From assembly GCA_033764265.1 (NCBI GenBank), contig JANRJB010000379.1:1-23482 (forward strand): a stretch of DNA of 23,482 bases, read 5' to 3'. Source of the stretch: VGEM01 sp033764265. GTDB lineage: Bacteria > Pseudomonadota > Alphaproteobacteria > Rhodospirillales > Rhodospirillaceae. The stretch's first letter is position 1. Each line of letters starts with the position of its first letter. A program made the translations under genes and the position numbers. The notes under the pieces were generated by a model, which was given only the letters and a program-made list of their open reading frames with translations, was not told the origin of the DNA and did not search any database. Below, piece after piece: positions 14,894 through 22,402 of this stretch.

Positions 14894-15967
14894 ATGATCA
14901 ATCGCCGCACCCTGATGCTGACGTCGGCCGCATTCGCGTCGACCGCGGGCGCCCACGCCCAGTCGACATCGGCCAACAAGCTGCCCGATCACATGGACCC
15001 GCGGCCTGTCGAGGGCGAGCCACTGGCCGGGCCGCTGCATACCGTGACCATCATCACGCCCGATTTGGCGGCACTGTTGAAGCTGTACCGCGATGGACTG
15101 GGGTTAACCCATGCCGGGCCGTTGCCGATGACGCCCGCGACCGCGCAGGCTTTGGGCAACCTGTGGGGTATGCCGGCCGATCTGCCGTTCGAGGTCCATA
15201 CCCTGACGCGGCCGGCCGCGCCCACCGCCACGCGCATCCGGGTGCTCGTCACCGCCCGCCCCACGCCGCCGATCCGGCAAAGCTGGAGCCGGCAGGAACT
15301 CGGTCCTTACGGCATGGGCTTTCCCAACACAGACGTCGCAAGCTGGGATCGGCACGTACTCGACCTGGGTTTCACCCGCGCCACGGACGAGATCGAGCGG
15401 TTTCCGCTCAAGGCCAGCGACGGATCGAACTACGAAGTGCAGGAAGCCACCTTCAACGGGCCCGAGTTCCTGCGCGCCATCGCCATTTCGCGCGGCGGCG
15501 GCATGGCCCAGGTCGGCGACATGGACCCGGCCACCGGCCGTGGCGGTCCGGCCTATGCCACGCAAGTCCTGGCCGAGGACGGCATGGACGCCATGATCGC
15601 GTTCCTGACCAACGTGCTCGATTTCGAGGTGCGGTCCGACCGCATCTGGCGCGCCTATGCCATTCCGTTCCGCTTTGCCACCGTGCATGCGCGCGGCGCC
15701 ACCACCGGCCACGTGGCGCTGGCGTCCTACGCGCGCGAGCACGTCGAGCCCGGTACCGGCAACGCCCCGGCGCCGCCCCATCGCGGCATGGCGATGTGGA
15801 GCTTCTCGGTGCGCGACATCGAAGCGATCGCCGCCCGCGCCCGCGACCACGGCGCGCCGGTATTGGCCGGGCCGGCGGGCGTCGACAGCCCCGACCTCGG
15901 TCGCGTCACCGCGCTGACGGTGAAGGCGCCCAACGGTTTCGTGGTCGAGGTGTTTCAGCCCGGTTGA
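14894..15967 (+). CDS. Exported VOC-superfamily (glyoxalase/dioxygenase fold) protein
   Basis: A 357-residue protein with an N-terminal export signal: MINRRTLMLTSAAFASTAGA, likely cut after AHA (about residue 22). The paired arginines (4-5) resemble a twin-arginine signal, which would mean export after folding with its cofactor. The mature part holds repeated VOC-type modules: PLHTVTIITPDLAALLKLYRD (47-66), a second starting near 220 (AYATQVLAEDGMDAMIAFL), and a last around 299-356 ending NGFVVEVFQPG. His49 and Glu352 are possible metal ligands. Glyoxalase, extradiol dioxygenase and non-catalytic binding roles all remain open. It follows the cyclic-nucleotide gene by 41 bases. Its stop codon overlaps the -35 box of the brnTA promoter. 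Confidence 0.85.
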   Translation: MINRRTLMLTSAAFASTAGAHAQSTSANKLPDHMDPRPVEGEPLAGPLHTVTIITPDLAALLKLYRDGLGLTHAGPLPMTPATAQALGNLWGMPADLPFEVHTLTRPAAPTATRIRVLVTARPTPPIRQSWSRQELGPYGMGFPNTDVASWDRHVLDLGFTRATDEIERFPLKASDGSNYEVQEATFNGPEFLRAIAISRGGGMAQVGDMDPATGRGGPAYATQVLAEDGMDAMIAFLTNVLDFEVRSDRIWRAYAIPFRFATVHARGATTGHVALASYAREHVEPGTGNAPAPPHRGMAMWSFSVRDIEAIAARARDHGAPVLAGPAGVDSPDLGRVTALTVKAPNGFVVEVFQPG

Positions 15968-15992
15968 ACCACGCCGCGCCCTGATGTACATT
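15964..15992 (+). promoter_or_regulatory. Promoter of brnTA
   Basis: TTGAAC (15964-15969), a 17-base spacer and TACATT (15987-15992) form a good sigma-70-type promoter. The predicted start point is near 15999, only about seven bases before the brnT ATG. The -10 box lies inside the first unit of the tandem repeat at 15982-16004. Confidence 0.65.
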
Positions 15993-16004
15993 GTGATGTA
16001 CATT
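15982..16004. repeat. Tandem operator repeat at brnTA
   Basis: TGATGTACATT occurs twice, at 15982-15992 and 15994-16004, a 12-base period. Each unit contains the 8-bp palindrome ATGTACAT. The repeats cover the -10 box and the predicted transcription start, which is where the BrnT-BrnA complex would bind to repress its own operon. Autoregulation is known for the family; binding here is inferred. Confidence 0.75.
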
Positions 16005-16005
16005 C

Positions 16006-16281
16006 ATGTCGTTTGAATGGGATCCCGACAAAACCGCGCACAACTTCGCCAAGCACGGCGTTGATTTCAACGAGGCCGTCAAGATTTTCGCAGGCCCCGT
16101 AATCGAATGGGCCGACGACCGATGGGCATACGGCGAAACGCGGCTGATCTCGATCGGCAGGTTTCGCGAGCAATGTTTGACCGTGGTAAGTACGTGGCGC
16201 GGCGAGAATAGAAGAATCATTTCGGCACGGAAGGCGAATGGCAAAGAGAAAAGAGCGTATCGTCAGATACACGAATCTTGA
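16006..16281 (+). CDS. brnT: BrnT family toxin (RelE-like fold)
   Basis: A 91-residue type II toxin. BrnT toxins have a ribonuclease-like RelE fold and inhibit growth by cleaving RNA. Family landmarks are FEWDPDKTAHNFAKHGVDFNEA near the N-terminus, GETRLISIG (43-51) and RRIISARKANGKEKRAY (69-85). The ATG at 16006 has no Shine-Dalgarno; it lies about seven bases from the predicted transcription start, so translation may be nearly leaderless. The 3' end overlaps brnA by 44 bases, which couples toxin and antitoxin synthesis. No key motif looks broken, so the pair is probably active. Confidence 0.93.
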   Translation: MSFEWDPDKTAHNFAKHGVDFNEAVKIFAGPVIEWADDRWAYGETRLISIGRFREQCLTVVSTWRGENRRIISARKANGKEKRAYRQIHES

Positions 16282-16588
16282 CGACATTCCCGACGGCAAG
16301 ACCGATTGGGCGCGGGTGCGGGCGCTGACCGACGCCGACATCGCCAAGGCCGTGGCCGAGGATCCCGACGCCGCGCCGCTGCTCGACGAGGCGTGGTTCA
16401 GGCGCGCCGTGGTGGTCGCGCCGCCGGCCAAGGCCGACGTGCACATCAAGCTCGACCAGGACGTGGTGCAATGGTTCAAGCGCGCGGCCCGCGCGTCCGG
16501 CGGGCGCGGCTACCAGACCCGCATCAACGCCGTCTTGCGCGCCTATGTCGACGCGCACGCCATGCCACGGGCTCGCAAGCGGGCGTGA
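16238..16588 (+). CDS. brnA: BrnA family antitoxin
   Basis: A 116-residue antitoxin that should bind and neutralise BrnT and, with it, repress the operon. The N-terminal two thirds form the toxin-binding part. The C-terminal DNA-binding region contains VHIKLDQDVVQWFKRAA (68-84) and GRGYQTRINAVLRAYVDAH (89-107), the ribbon-helix-helix-like signature of BrnA. The ATG at 16238 has GGAAGG just upstream and lies within the brnT coding region in another frame. It ends 24 bases from the convergent leuS end. The basic C-terminal RARKRA is slightly longer than needed for the fold. Confidence 0.93.
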   Translation: MAKRKERIVRYTNLDDIPDGKTDWARVRALTDADIAKAVAEDPDAAPLLDEAWFRRAVVVAPPAKADVHIKLDQDVVQWFKRAARASGGRGYQTRINAVLRAYVDAHAMPRARKRA

Positions 16589-16612
16589 ACAGCAACCGTC
16601 GCACCGCCGCGC

Positions 16613-19216
16613 TCACGCCGCGACAATGTTGACGATCTTCTCCGGCACCACGATCACCTTGCGCGGCGGCTTGCCGCCCAGGTGCTTTTGCACGCCGTCG
16701 AGGGCCAGCGCCGCCCGCTCGTAGTCGGGCTGGGCCGCGCCCCTGGCCATGACGATGGTGCCGCGCAGCTTGCCGTTGACCTGCACCGCGACCGTCACGG
16801 CCGACTCTTCCAACAGCGCCGGCTCGAAGTCGGGCCACGGTGTGTCGGCCAGCAGCGTGGTGTGCCCCAACAGGTTCCAGATTTCCTCGGCGATGTGGGG
16901 CGTCAGCGGGTTGATCAGCCGTGCCAAGGTCTCTACGCCGAAGCGATACACCGCGGTCGCGGCCGGCCCCGCGGTCGTCATCTCGCCGAGGGCGTTGGTC
17001 AGTTCGCGGATCTTGGCCACGGCCGAGTTGTAGCGAAACTTCTCCAGGTCCTCGGTTACGCCCTTGATCGCCCGATGGCACGCGCGCAAAGCGTCCTTCA
17101 CGTCCGCCGGCAGCTCGGAGGCCGGCGGCAGGCGGTCCGCCGGCAAGGCGCGCGCCGACGCGGCCATGCGCCACAGTCGGTTCAGGTACCGCCACGCGCC
17201 TTCGATGCCGGCATCGGTCCATTCCAGGTCGCGCTCGGGCGGCGAATCCGACAGCATGAACAGCCGCGCCGCATCGGCGCCGAACGCGTCGATGATGCGC
17301 TGCGGATCGACCGTGTTCTTCTTCGACTTCGACATCTTCTCCGAGCGGCCCACGGTCACCGGTTTGCCGTCCGAGATGCGCCGGGCCGAGGACCCGCTTT
17401 TCTCCACATCTCCGGGCTCGACCCACTGTCCGTCGGCGGTGCGGTAGGTCTCGTGGCAGACCATGCCCTGGGTAAACAGGCCCGCGAACGGCTCCTTCAG
17501 GTCGAGGTAGCCGCAGGCCTGCATGGCGCGAGTGAAGAAACGCGAATACAGCAGGTGCAAGACCGCATGCTCGACCCCGCCGATGTACTGGTCGACCGGC
17601 AACCAGCGCATCACCTCGGCCTGATCGAACGGCCGGTCGGCGCTGTGCGGCGAACAGAAGCGGGCGAAGTACCACGAGGATTCGATGAACGTGTCGAACG
17701 TGTCGGTCTCACGCAACGCCGGTTTCTTGCACGACGGGCACGCCACGTGTTTCCAGGTCGGATGGCGTTCGAGCGGATTGCCCGGCTTGTCGAAGGTCAC
17801 GTCGTCGGGCAGCCGCACCGGCAAATCCGCGTCCGGCACGGGCACCGCGCCGCAGCTGTCGCAGTGGATGATCGGGATCGGGCAACCCCAGTAGCGCTGG
17901 CGGCTGACGCCCCAATCGCGCAGCCGGTACTGCACCGTGCCCTGGCCCAGCCCCAGCCGTTCCAGTTCGGCGACCGCCGCGCGTTTCGCGTCGGCAACCG
18001 CCAGGCCGTTCAGGAAACCGGAATTGACGGCAATGCCATCGTCGACGAATGCGTCGTTGCCGCCCTCCAGCGCCGCGGCGAACGCCACGGGATCGGCCCC
18101 CTTGGGCGCCACCACACAGGTCACCGGCAGTCGGTACTTGCGGGCAAACTCCATGTCGCGCTGGTCGTGTCCGGGGCAGCCGAAGATCGCGCCGGCGCCG
18201 TAGTCCATCAGCACGAAGTTCGCCACGTACACCGGCACGCTGCGTCCGGCGTCGAACGGATGCTGGGCCCGCAATCCGGTGTCGTGGCCTTTTTTCTCTG
18301 CCGTTTCGATGGCGGCGGTCGCGGTGCCGGAGGTATTGCACTCGGCGATGAACGCGGCCAGGTCTGAATCGGACTCGGCCAGCCGCGCCGCCAGTGGATG
18401 TTGCGGCGAGATGGCGCAAAACGACGCGCCGAACAGCGTGTCGGGCCGGGTCGTGAACACCTCCAGCTTTTCACCGCGCGACCGGCCGTCGCGGTTCGTC
18501 AGCGGCCAGAACACCCGCGCGCCGTCGGAGCGGCCGATCCAGTTCTCCTGCATCAGCCGCACCTTATCGGGCCAACGGTCCAACCCACCGATCGCCGCCA
18601 GCAGGTCCTCGGCGAAGTGCGTGATCTTCAGGAACCACTGGTTCAGCTTGCGCTGCTCGACCACCGCGCCCGAGCGCCAGCCGCGCCCGTCGATCACCTG
18701 CTCGTTGGCCAGCACGGTGTTCTCGACCGGATCCCAATTGACCCAGGAGTCCTTGCGATAGGCCAGGCCGGCGCGCAGAAAATCCAGGAACATCTTCTGT
18801 TCGTGCCTGTAGTACTCGGGCTCGCAGGTCGAAATCTCGCGCTCCCAATCCAGCGACAGCCCCAACGGCATGAACTGGGCGCGCATGTCCTTGATGTTGG
18901 ACCGGGTCCACGCGCCCGGATGAATGCCACGCTCCAACGCGGCGTTCTCCGCCGGCAGGCCAAAGGCGTCCCACCCCATCGGGTGGAGCACGTTGAAGCC
19001 TTGCGCCTTCTTGAAGCGCGCCACCACATCGCCCAGCGTGTAGTTGCGGACGTGGCCCATGTGGATGCGCCCAGACGGGTAGGGGAACATCTCAAGCACA
19101 TAGTACGTCGGCCGGTCGGACCCGGGCGCGGCCTTGAAGCAACTTCGGTCGGTCCAGACCTTCTGCCACTTCGCTTCGGTTTCGCGGACGTTATAACGCT
19201 CTTCAGTGCTCGCCAT
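16613..19216 (-). CDS. leuS: Leucine--tRNA ligase
   Basis: LeuS charges tRNA-Leu with leucine. The 867-residue length is normal for the bacterial enzyme. Class I signatures are HMGH (52-55, the HIGH motif) in FPYPSGRIHMGH and KMSKS (627-631). The editing domain includes TTRPDTLFG and DYGAGAIFGCPGHDQRD. A zinc-binding insert shows CDSCG followed by CPSCKK. The C-terminal anticodon domain and the tail VNGKLRGTIVM are complete. The start is ATG 19216. The 147-base gap to the DUF3576 gene upstream shows no promoter hexamers or hairpin that I trust. In most relatives lptE follows directly; here brnA faces its 3' end. Confidence 0.98.
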   Translation of the reverse strand: MASTEERYNVRETEAKWQKVWTDRSCFKAAPGSDRPTYYVLEMFPYPSGRIHMGHVRNYTLGDVVARFKKAQGFNVLHPMGWDAFGLPAENAALERGIHPGAWTRSNIKDMRAQFMPLGLSLDWEREISTCEPEYYRHEQKMFLDFLRAGLAYRKDSWVNWDPVENTVLANEQVIDGRGWRSGAVVEQRKLNQWFLKITHFAEDLLAAIGGLDRWPDKVRLMQENWIGRSDGARVFWPLTNRDGRSRGEKLEVFTTRPDTLFGASFCAISPQHPLAARLAESDSDLAAFIAECNTSGTATAAIETAEKKGHDTGLRAQHPFDAGRSVPVYVANFVLMDYGAGAIFGCPGHDQRDMEFARKYRLPVTCVVAPKGADPVAFAAALEGGNDAFVDDGIAVNSGFLNGLAVADAKRAAVAELERLGLGQGTVQYRLRDWGVSRQRYWGCPIPIIHCDSCGAVPVPDADLPVRLPDDVTFDKPGNPLERHPTWKHVACPSCKKPALRETDTFDTFIESSWYFARFCSPHSADRPFDQAEVMRWLPVDQYIGGVEHAVLHLLYSRFFTRAMQACGYLDLKEPFAGLFTQGMVCHETYRTADGQWVEPGDVEKSGSSARRISDGKPVTVGRSEKMSKSKKNTVDPQRIIDAFGADAARLFMLSDSPPERDLEWTDAGIEGAWRYLNRLWRMAASARALPADRLPPASELPADVKDALRACHRAIKGVTEDLEKFRYNSAVAKIRELTNALGEMTTAGPAATAVYRFGVETLARLINPLTPHIAEEIWNLLGHTTLLADTPWPDFEPALLEESAVTVAVQVNGKLRGTIVMARGAAQPDYERAALALDGVQKHLGGKPPRKVIVVPEKIVNIVAA

Positions 19217-19363
19217 GGAAAACCTGAGGGTCGGACTGGCTTCGCCGGGCTGGTCCCGATGCCCTGCCTTCAGTTGCGCGGCCCGGCAGGTTGGCGCGCG
19301 TGAAGGGGGGCGGTTGGGTGGCTAGCGGCGGCGGGATGGGCGTGACGTGCCCGGAGCAGGGGA

Positions 19364-19891
19364 TTAGCCGCTCTCGGCGACCGCTTGAAGTCGCAACTCG
19401 CGGGCGCGCGCCAGAACGGCGTTCTCGAACTCGGTCGCCACGTCGGCGCCCACCGCGGCGTCCGACCAACGATCCGCGGAATCCCGGGTCTGGCGGAACA
19501 CGGTCACTTTCAGGCCGTCGGCGCGCAGTGACCGGCCCAGGATATAAATGTTGACCTTGAAGCGTTCGCTGGGCGTGTCGGGCGGCGCGTACCAGTCGCT
19601 GATGATCACGCCGCCAAAGGGGTCGGCCGAGGCCAGGGGCATGAAGGCCAGGGTGTCCAAGGCCGCGCGCCACAGGAACGCGTTCACCGCCACCGCGCCT
19701 TCACGGCCGGAGCCCGCCGAATCGCTGAACAGAGTGATTCCGCCGGGAATCACCGTGTCGCGGGCCTCATCGCCGCCTTCGGCGCGATAATCGGGCGAGG
19801 TCCGATAGCTGGCGCCCGGATCATCCGACGAGCAGGCCGCCAGGACCGCCGCGGCCAACCCTGCAACCCACGCTTTTGGGGCTTTCGCCAT
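19364..19891 (-). CDS. DUF3576 family lipoprotein
   Basis: A 175-residue protein with a lipoprotein signal, hydrophobic 9-18 and lipobox VLAAC (Cys20), so it is probably anchored in the envelope. Beyond it are FLWRAALDTLAFMPLASADPFGGVIISDWY and SERFKVNIYILGRSLRADGLKV, the conserved core of DUF3576 proteins, which precede leuS in many alphaproteobacteria. The function is unknown; the link with leuS and lptE hints at envelope biogenesis. I chose the ATG at 19891, which has GAGG eight bases upstream, over an ATG seven codons earlier, because it gives a cleaner signal peptide. Confidence 0.87.
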   Translation of the reverse strand: MAKAPKAWVAGLAAAVLAACSSDDPGASYRTSPDYRAEGGDEARDTVIPGGITLFSDSAGSGREGAVAVNAFLWRAALDTLAFMPLASADPFGGVIISDWYAPPDTPSERFKVNIYILGRSLRADGLKVTVFRQTRDSADRWSDAAVGADVATEFENAVLARARELRLQAVAESG

Positions 19892-19932
19892 CGTGTCGAC
19901 CTCGTGCACCATCGTCGCTGACTTCGGCGGCC

Positions 19933-19961
19933 GTTATAGACAACGCCTCCGCCGTTGCGAA
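19933..19961 (-). promoter_or_regulatory. Candidate promoter for DUF3576-leuS
   Basis: On the - strand, TTCGCA (19961-19956), a 17-base spacer and TATAAC (19938-19933) lie about 42 bases before the DUF3576 start. Four of six -35 bases and five of six -10 bases fit the consensus. Confidence 0.5.
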
Positions 19962-20036
19962 GCCCCGTTAACTGGCTGACACAGCATGATTTTCGCTTCA
20001 GGGATTGTGGCAGCCGGTCCGGTCCGGAAGACTGTT

Positions 20037-20136
20037 TCACGAAAATATCATCAATGCGTCACGAAAACTATCAGGCCAAAAAGATATTTGTATCAATCAC
20101 TCACATCGTTTCTTATGCCGCTGTCACGAAATCGTC
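20037..20136 (+). promoter_or_regulatory. AT-rich leader upstream of porins with three TCACGAAA repeats
   Basis: The 292-base gap between the DUF3576 gene and the first porin is markedly more AT-rich than the rest of the window. TCACGAAA occurs at 20037-20044, 20059-20066 and 20124-20131, spaced 22 and 65 bases apart, near whole helical turns. The first two continue as ATATC or ACTATC. TTGTAT (20088-20093), 17 bases, and TCTTAT (20111-20116) form a weak promoter candidate. The repeats may be operator sites; no regulator is known. Confidence 0.4.
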
Positions 20137-20183
20137 TTGTTATCGACCCGCAAGCCAATCCCCCTCCGATGTGTGCCCCCACG

Positions 20184-21275
20184 ATGAAACGTCGTTCAAT
20201 CCGACACACTGCACGGGCCTGTGTCCTGCTGGCCGGATTGGCGGCCGCGGGGTTTTCGGAGAACGCGGCGTTGGCCCAGGAACAGCCGATCAAGCTGGGT
20301 CTCGGCGGCAAGTTGAGGCACTTCTTTTTTGTGGCGGATCAGGACGAGCTGCCGGCCGAGCGGCTCAACGCCACCGGGATGTCCACCGACGCCGAGGTGT
20401 TTTTTAAGGGCGAGACCACGCTCGACAGCGGCCTGCGCGTTTCGGCCACCATCGAACTGGAGACCGAATCCCGCAACGATCGCAACGCCGATGAAGCTTA
20501 TATCGATTTCCGCGGCGATTTCGGCCGCGTGCGCATCGGCGAGAAAGAGAGTTTCAATTCCAGTTTCATCGGCGATCCCTATCCCGAGGCGTTCCTGACC
20601 ACCGATGAACGCATTGTCGGCGAGATGGCCGTGCGCAGCCGCAACGGCATCGGCATGACCGACACCTTCACCTTCAAGCGCTTCGTCAGCGATGTGCTCG
20701 GCGTGAATTACCAGACGCCGGACATGAACGGCTTCCAGGCCGCGGTCGGCTACCACCCATCGACCGACGATCGCGAAGGCACGCTCGACGCGGCCACGCG
20801 CCAGAACAACGCCATCGACGTTTCGGGGCGCTGGCAGGCCGACCTCGACCGCAACACCCGGCTGCGCATCGGCGGCGGGTACCTGCACATCGACAGCCGC
20901 AAGACTTTGGCCGGCAACGACGGCCTCGCGGCGTTCAACGTCAACGTCTCGGCAACGCGCGGCGATTGGGCCGTCGGCGGCACCTACATGGACGTCAATC
21001 CCGCCAACGACCTTGACGAGGAAGATTACGGCATCGGCGTCCTGCGCAAGGGCTACCCGTGGACGCTGTCGGCGGATTTCACTTACGCGCTGCGCGACGC
21101 CACGCCCAACGCCGCCCTCCGCGAACGCACACGCCAGGTCAAGCTGCAGTCAGGCTACAAACTCGGGCCTGGCATCGACCTGGGCCTGGCCGGCTTCTTC
21201 GTCGACCAGCGGACATCCGCCGGCGCGCGCTTCGACGCCGTCGGCGCCGTCGGCGGCGCCAAGCTCGAATTCTGA
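20184..21275 (+). CDS. Outer-membrane porin, first of a tandem pair
   Basis: A 363-residue Gram-negative porin. A Sec signal peptide (MKRRSIRHTARACVLLAGLAA, cut after ALA at about 31) precedes alternating amphipathic strands typical of a 16-strand barrel. The chain ends in phenylalanine (GGAKLEF), the usual barrel-assembly signal. The N-terminal part (residues 36-170) shares GGKLRHFFF, ADQDE, ATIELE, ESRN, RIGEKE and PEAFLTT with the next gene. It resembles the Porin_4-like group of alphaproteobacteria and has no fixed substrate. I chose the ATG at 20184; the frame is open to 19986, but that part has no signal-peptide character. The Shine-Dalgarno is weak. It is 18 bases before its paralogue. 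Confidence 0.88.
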   Translation: MKRRSIRHTARACVLLAGLAAAGFSENAALAQEQPIKLGLGGKLRHFFFVADQDELPAERLNATGMSTDAEVFFKGETTLDSGLRVSATIELETESRNDRNADEAYIDFRGDFGRVRIGEKESFNSSFIGDPYPEAFLTTDERIVGEMAVRSRNGIGMTDTFTFKRFVSDVLGVNYQTPDMNGFQAAVGYHPSTDDREGTLDAATRQNNAIDVSGRWQADLDRNTRLRIGGGYLHIDSRKTLAGNDGLAAFNVNVSATRGDWAVGGTYMDVNPANDLDEEDYGIGVLRKGYPWTLSADFTYALRDATPNAALRERTRQVKLQSGYKLGPGIDLGLAGFFVDQRTSAGARFDAVGAVGGAKLEF

Positions 21276-21293
21276 CATTTTTCCCAGCGCGAA

Positions 21294-22397
21294 ATGCTCT
21301 ATGGTAAACGCCCCCGCGGCGCTGCCGGAGCGAAGTTTCTCGTGCGTTTGACGGTCGTTGCCTTTTCTTGTGACGCGGCATGTGCCTGGTCCGGCGCGCC
21401 GGCCCTCGGCGCCGATCCCATCACGCTCAAGCTCGGCGGCAAGCTGCGCCATTTCTTTTTCGCCGCCGACCAGGATGAAACCGCCGCCGAGCGGCTCAAT
21501 CCGACCGGCATGTTCACCAACGCCGAAATCTACTTCGATGGTCGCACCATTCTCGATAACGGGATCGAAGTGCGCGCCACCATCGAGCTCGAGGCTGAAA
21601 GCCGCAACGAGTCCAATGCCGACGAGGTCTACATCGACTTCATTTCGGGCCTTGGCAAGCTGCGCATCGGCGAGAAGGAGGGCGTCAGCGCCACCATGAT
21701 CGAGGAGCCAATGCCCGAGGCCTTCCTGACCACCGAGGAAGAGGCTGTTGGCGACATGTTGCGCCCCCGCACCGGGGTCACGGTGCGCGACGCCTTCACC
21801 TTCAAGCGCTATGTCGAGGATGTCTTGGGCGTCAGTTACGAAACGCCACCGCTTCTTCAGGGCGTCAAGTTCGGCGTCTCGTACTTTCCCGCCTTGTCCA
21901 CCGACGAAGGCTTTTTCGACCGCGCCGACGCGCAAAGCAACGCCTACGAAGTGGCCGGCCGCTACCAGGGCCGCTTTCGCGGCGGCACCTATCGGGTGGC
22001 GGCGGCCTACTTCAACGCCACCTCGCGCGCCGGCCGTGCCGATGGCAACCAGGGCTGGATCGTCCACACCGGCGTCACCTACGGCGGCTGGGACGTGGCG
22101 GGCAGCTTCGCGCGCTCGACCCCCGCCTCGGGCATCGACGAAACGGCGTGGACCCTAGGCGCGCTGTACGGCATCGGCCCTTACAAGGTCTCGGCCAATT
22201 ACTTTTCGGGCCGGCGCGATCGTCTGCCCGGCGCCGCCCGGCGCGAGTCCGTCCAGCGCGCCAATCTGCAGGGCGCTTATCGCGTCGGCCCCGGCATCAG
22301 CCTGGGCGTCAGCGGCTTCTATGCCGAACAGCGCGATTCACGCGGCGTCTCTTGGGATGGCCTCGGCGCGCTTGGCGGCGCCAAGTTGGCCTTCTGA
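21294..22397 (+). CDS. Outer-membrane porin, second of a tandem pair
   Basis: A 367-residue paralogue of the preceding porin, clearly a duplication product. From LKLGGKLRHFFFAADQDE (45 on) the first 110 mature residues look more than half identical by eye, while later strands and loops differ. The chain ends GGAKLAF with the terminal phenylalanine. The N-terminus is less certain: the ATG at 21294 gives a signal of about 40 residues, ending PALGA; an in-frame GTG at 21342 with GGAG 11 bases upstream gives a shorter one. Both leave the same mature protein. Differences concentrated late in the barrel may change selectivity. The next gene starts five bases after its stop. Confidence 0.86.
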   Translation: MLYGKRPRGAAGAKFLVRLTVVAFSCDAACAWSGAPALGADPITLKLGGKLRHFFFAADQDETAAERLNPTGMFTNAEIYFDGRTILDNGIEVRATIELEAESRNESNADEVYIDFISGLGKLRIGEKEGVSATMIEEPMPEAFLTTEEEAVGDMLRPRTGVTVRDAFTFKRYVEDVLGVSYETPPLLQGVKFGVSYFPALSTDEGFFDRADAQSNAYEVAGRYQGRFRGGTYRVAAAYFNATSRAGRADGNQGWIVHTGVTYGGWDVAGSFARSTPASGIDETAWTLGALYGIGPYKVSANYFSGRRDRLPGAARRESVQRANLQGAYRVGPGISLGVSGFYAEQRDSRGVSWDGLGALGGAKLAF

Positions 22398-22402
22398 CCC
22401 AA

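Noticed and set aside
16682..18367. 561-codon + strand frame antisense to leuS
   Set aside because: leuS is certain from its motifs; the antisense frame has repetitive Arg/Gln/His composition typical of shadows.
21294..21345. Possible frameshift in the second porin signal peptide
   Set aside because: The signal region is odd, but the frame runs unbroken into the mature barrel and an alternative GTG start explains it without an error.
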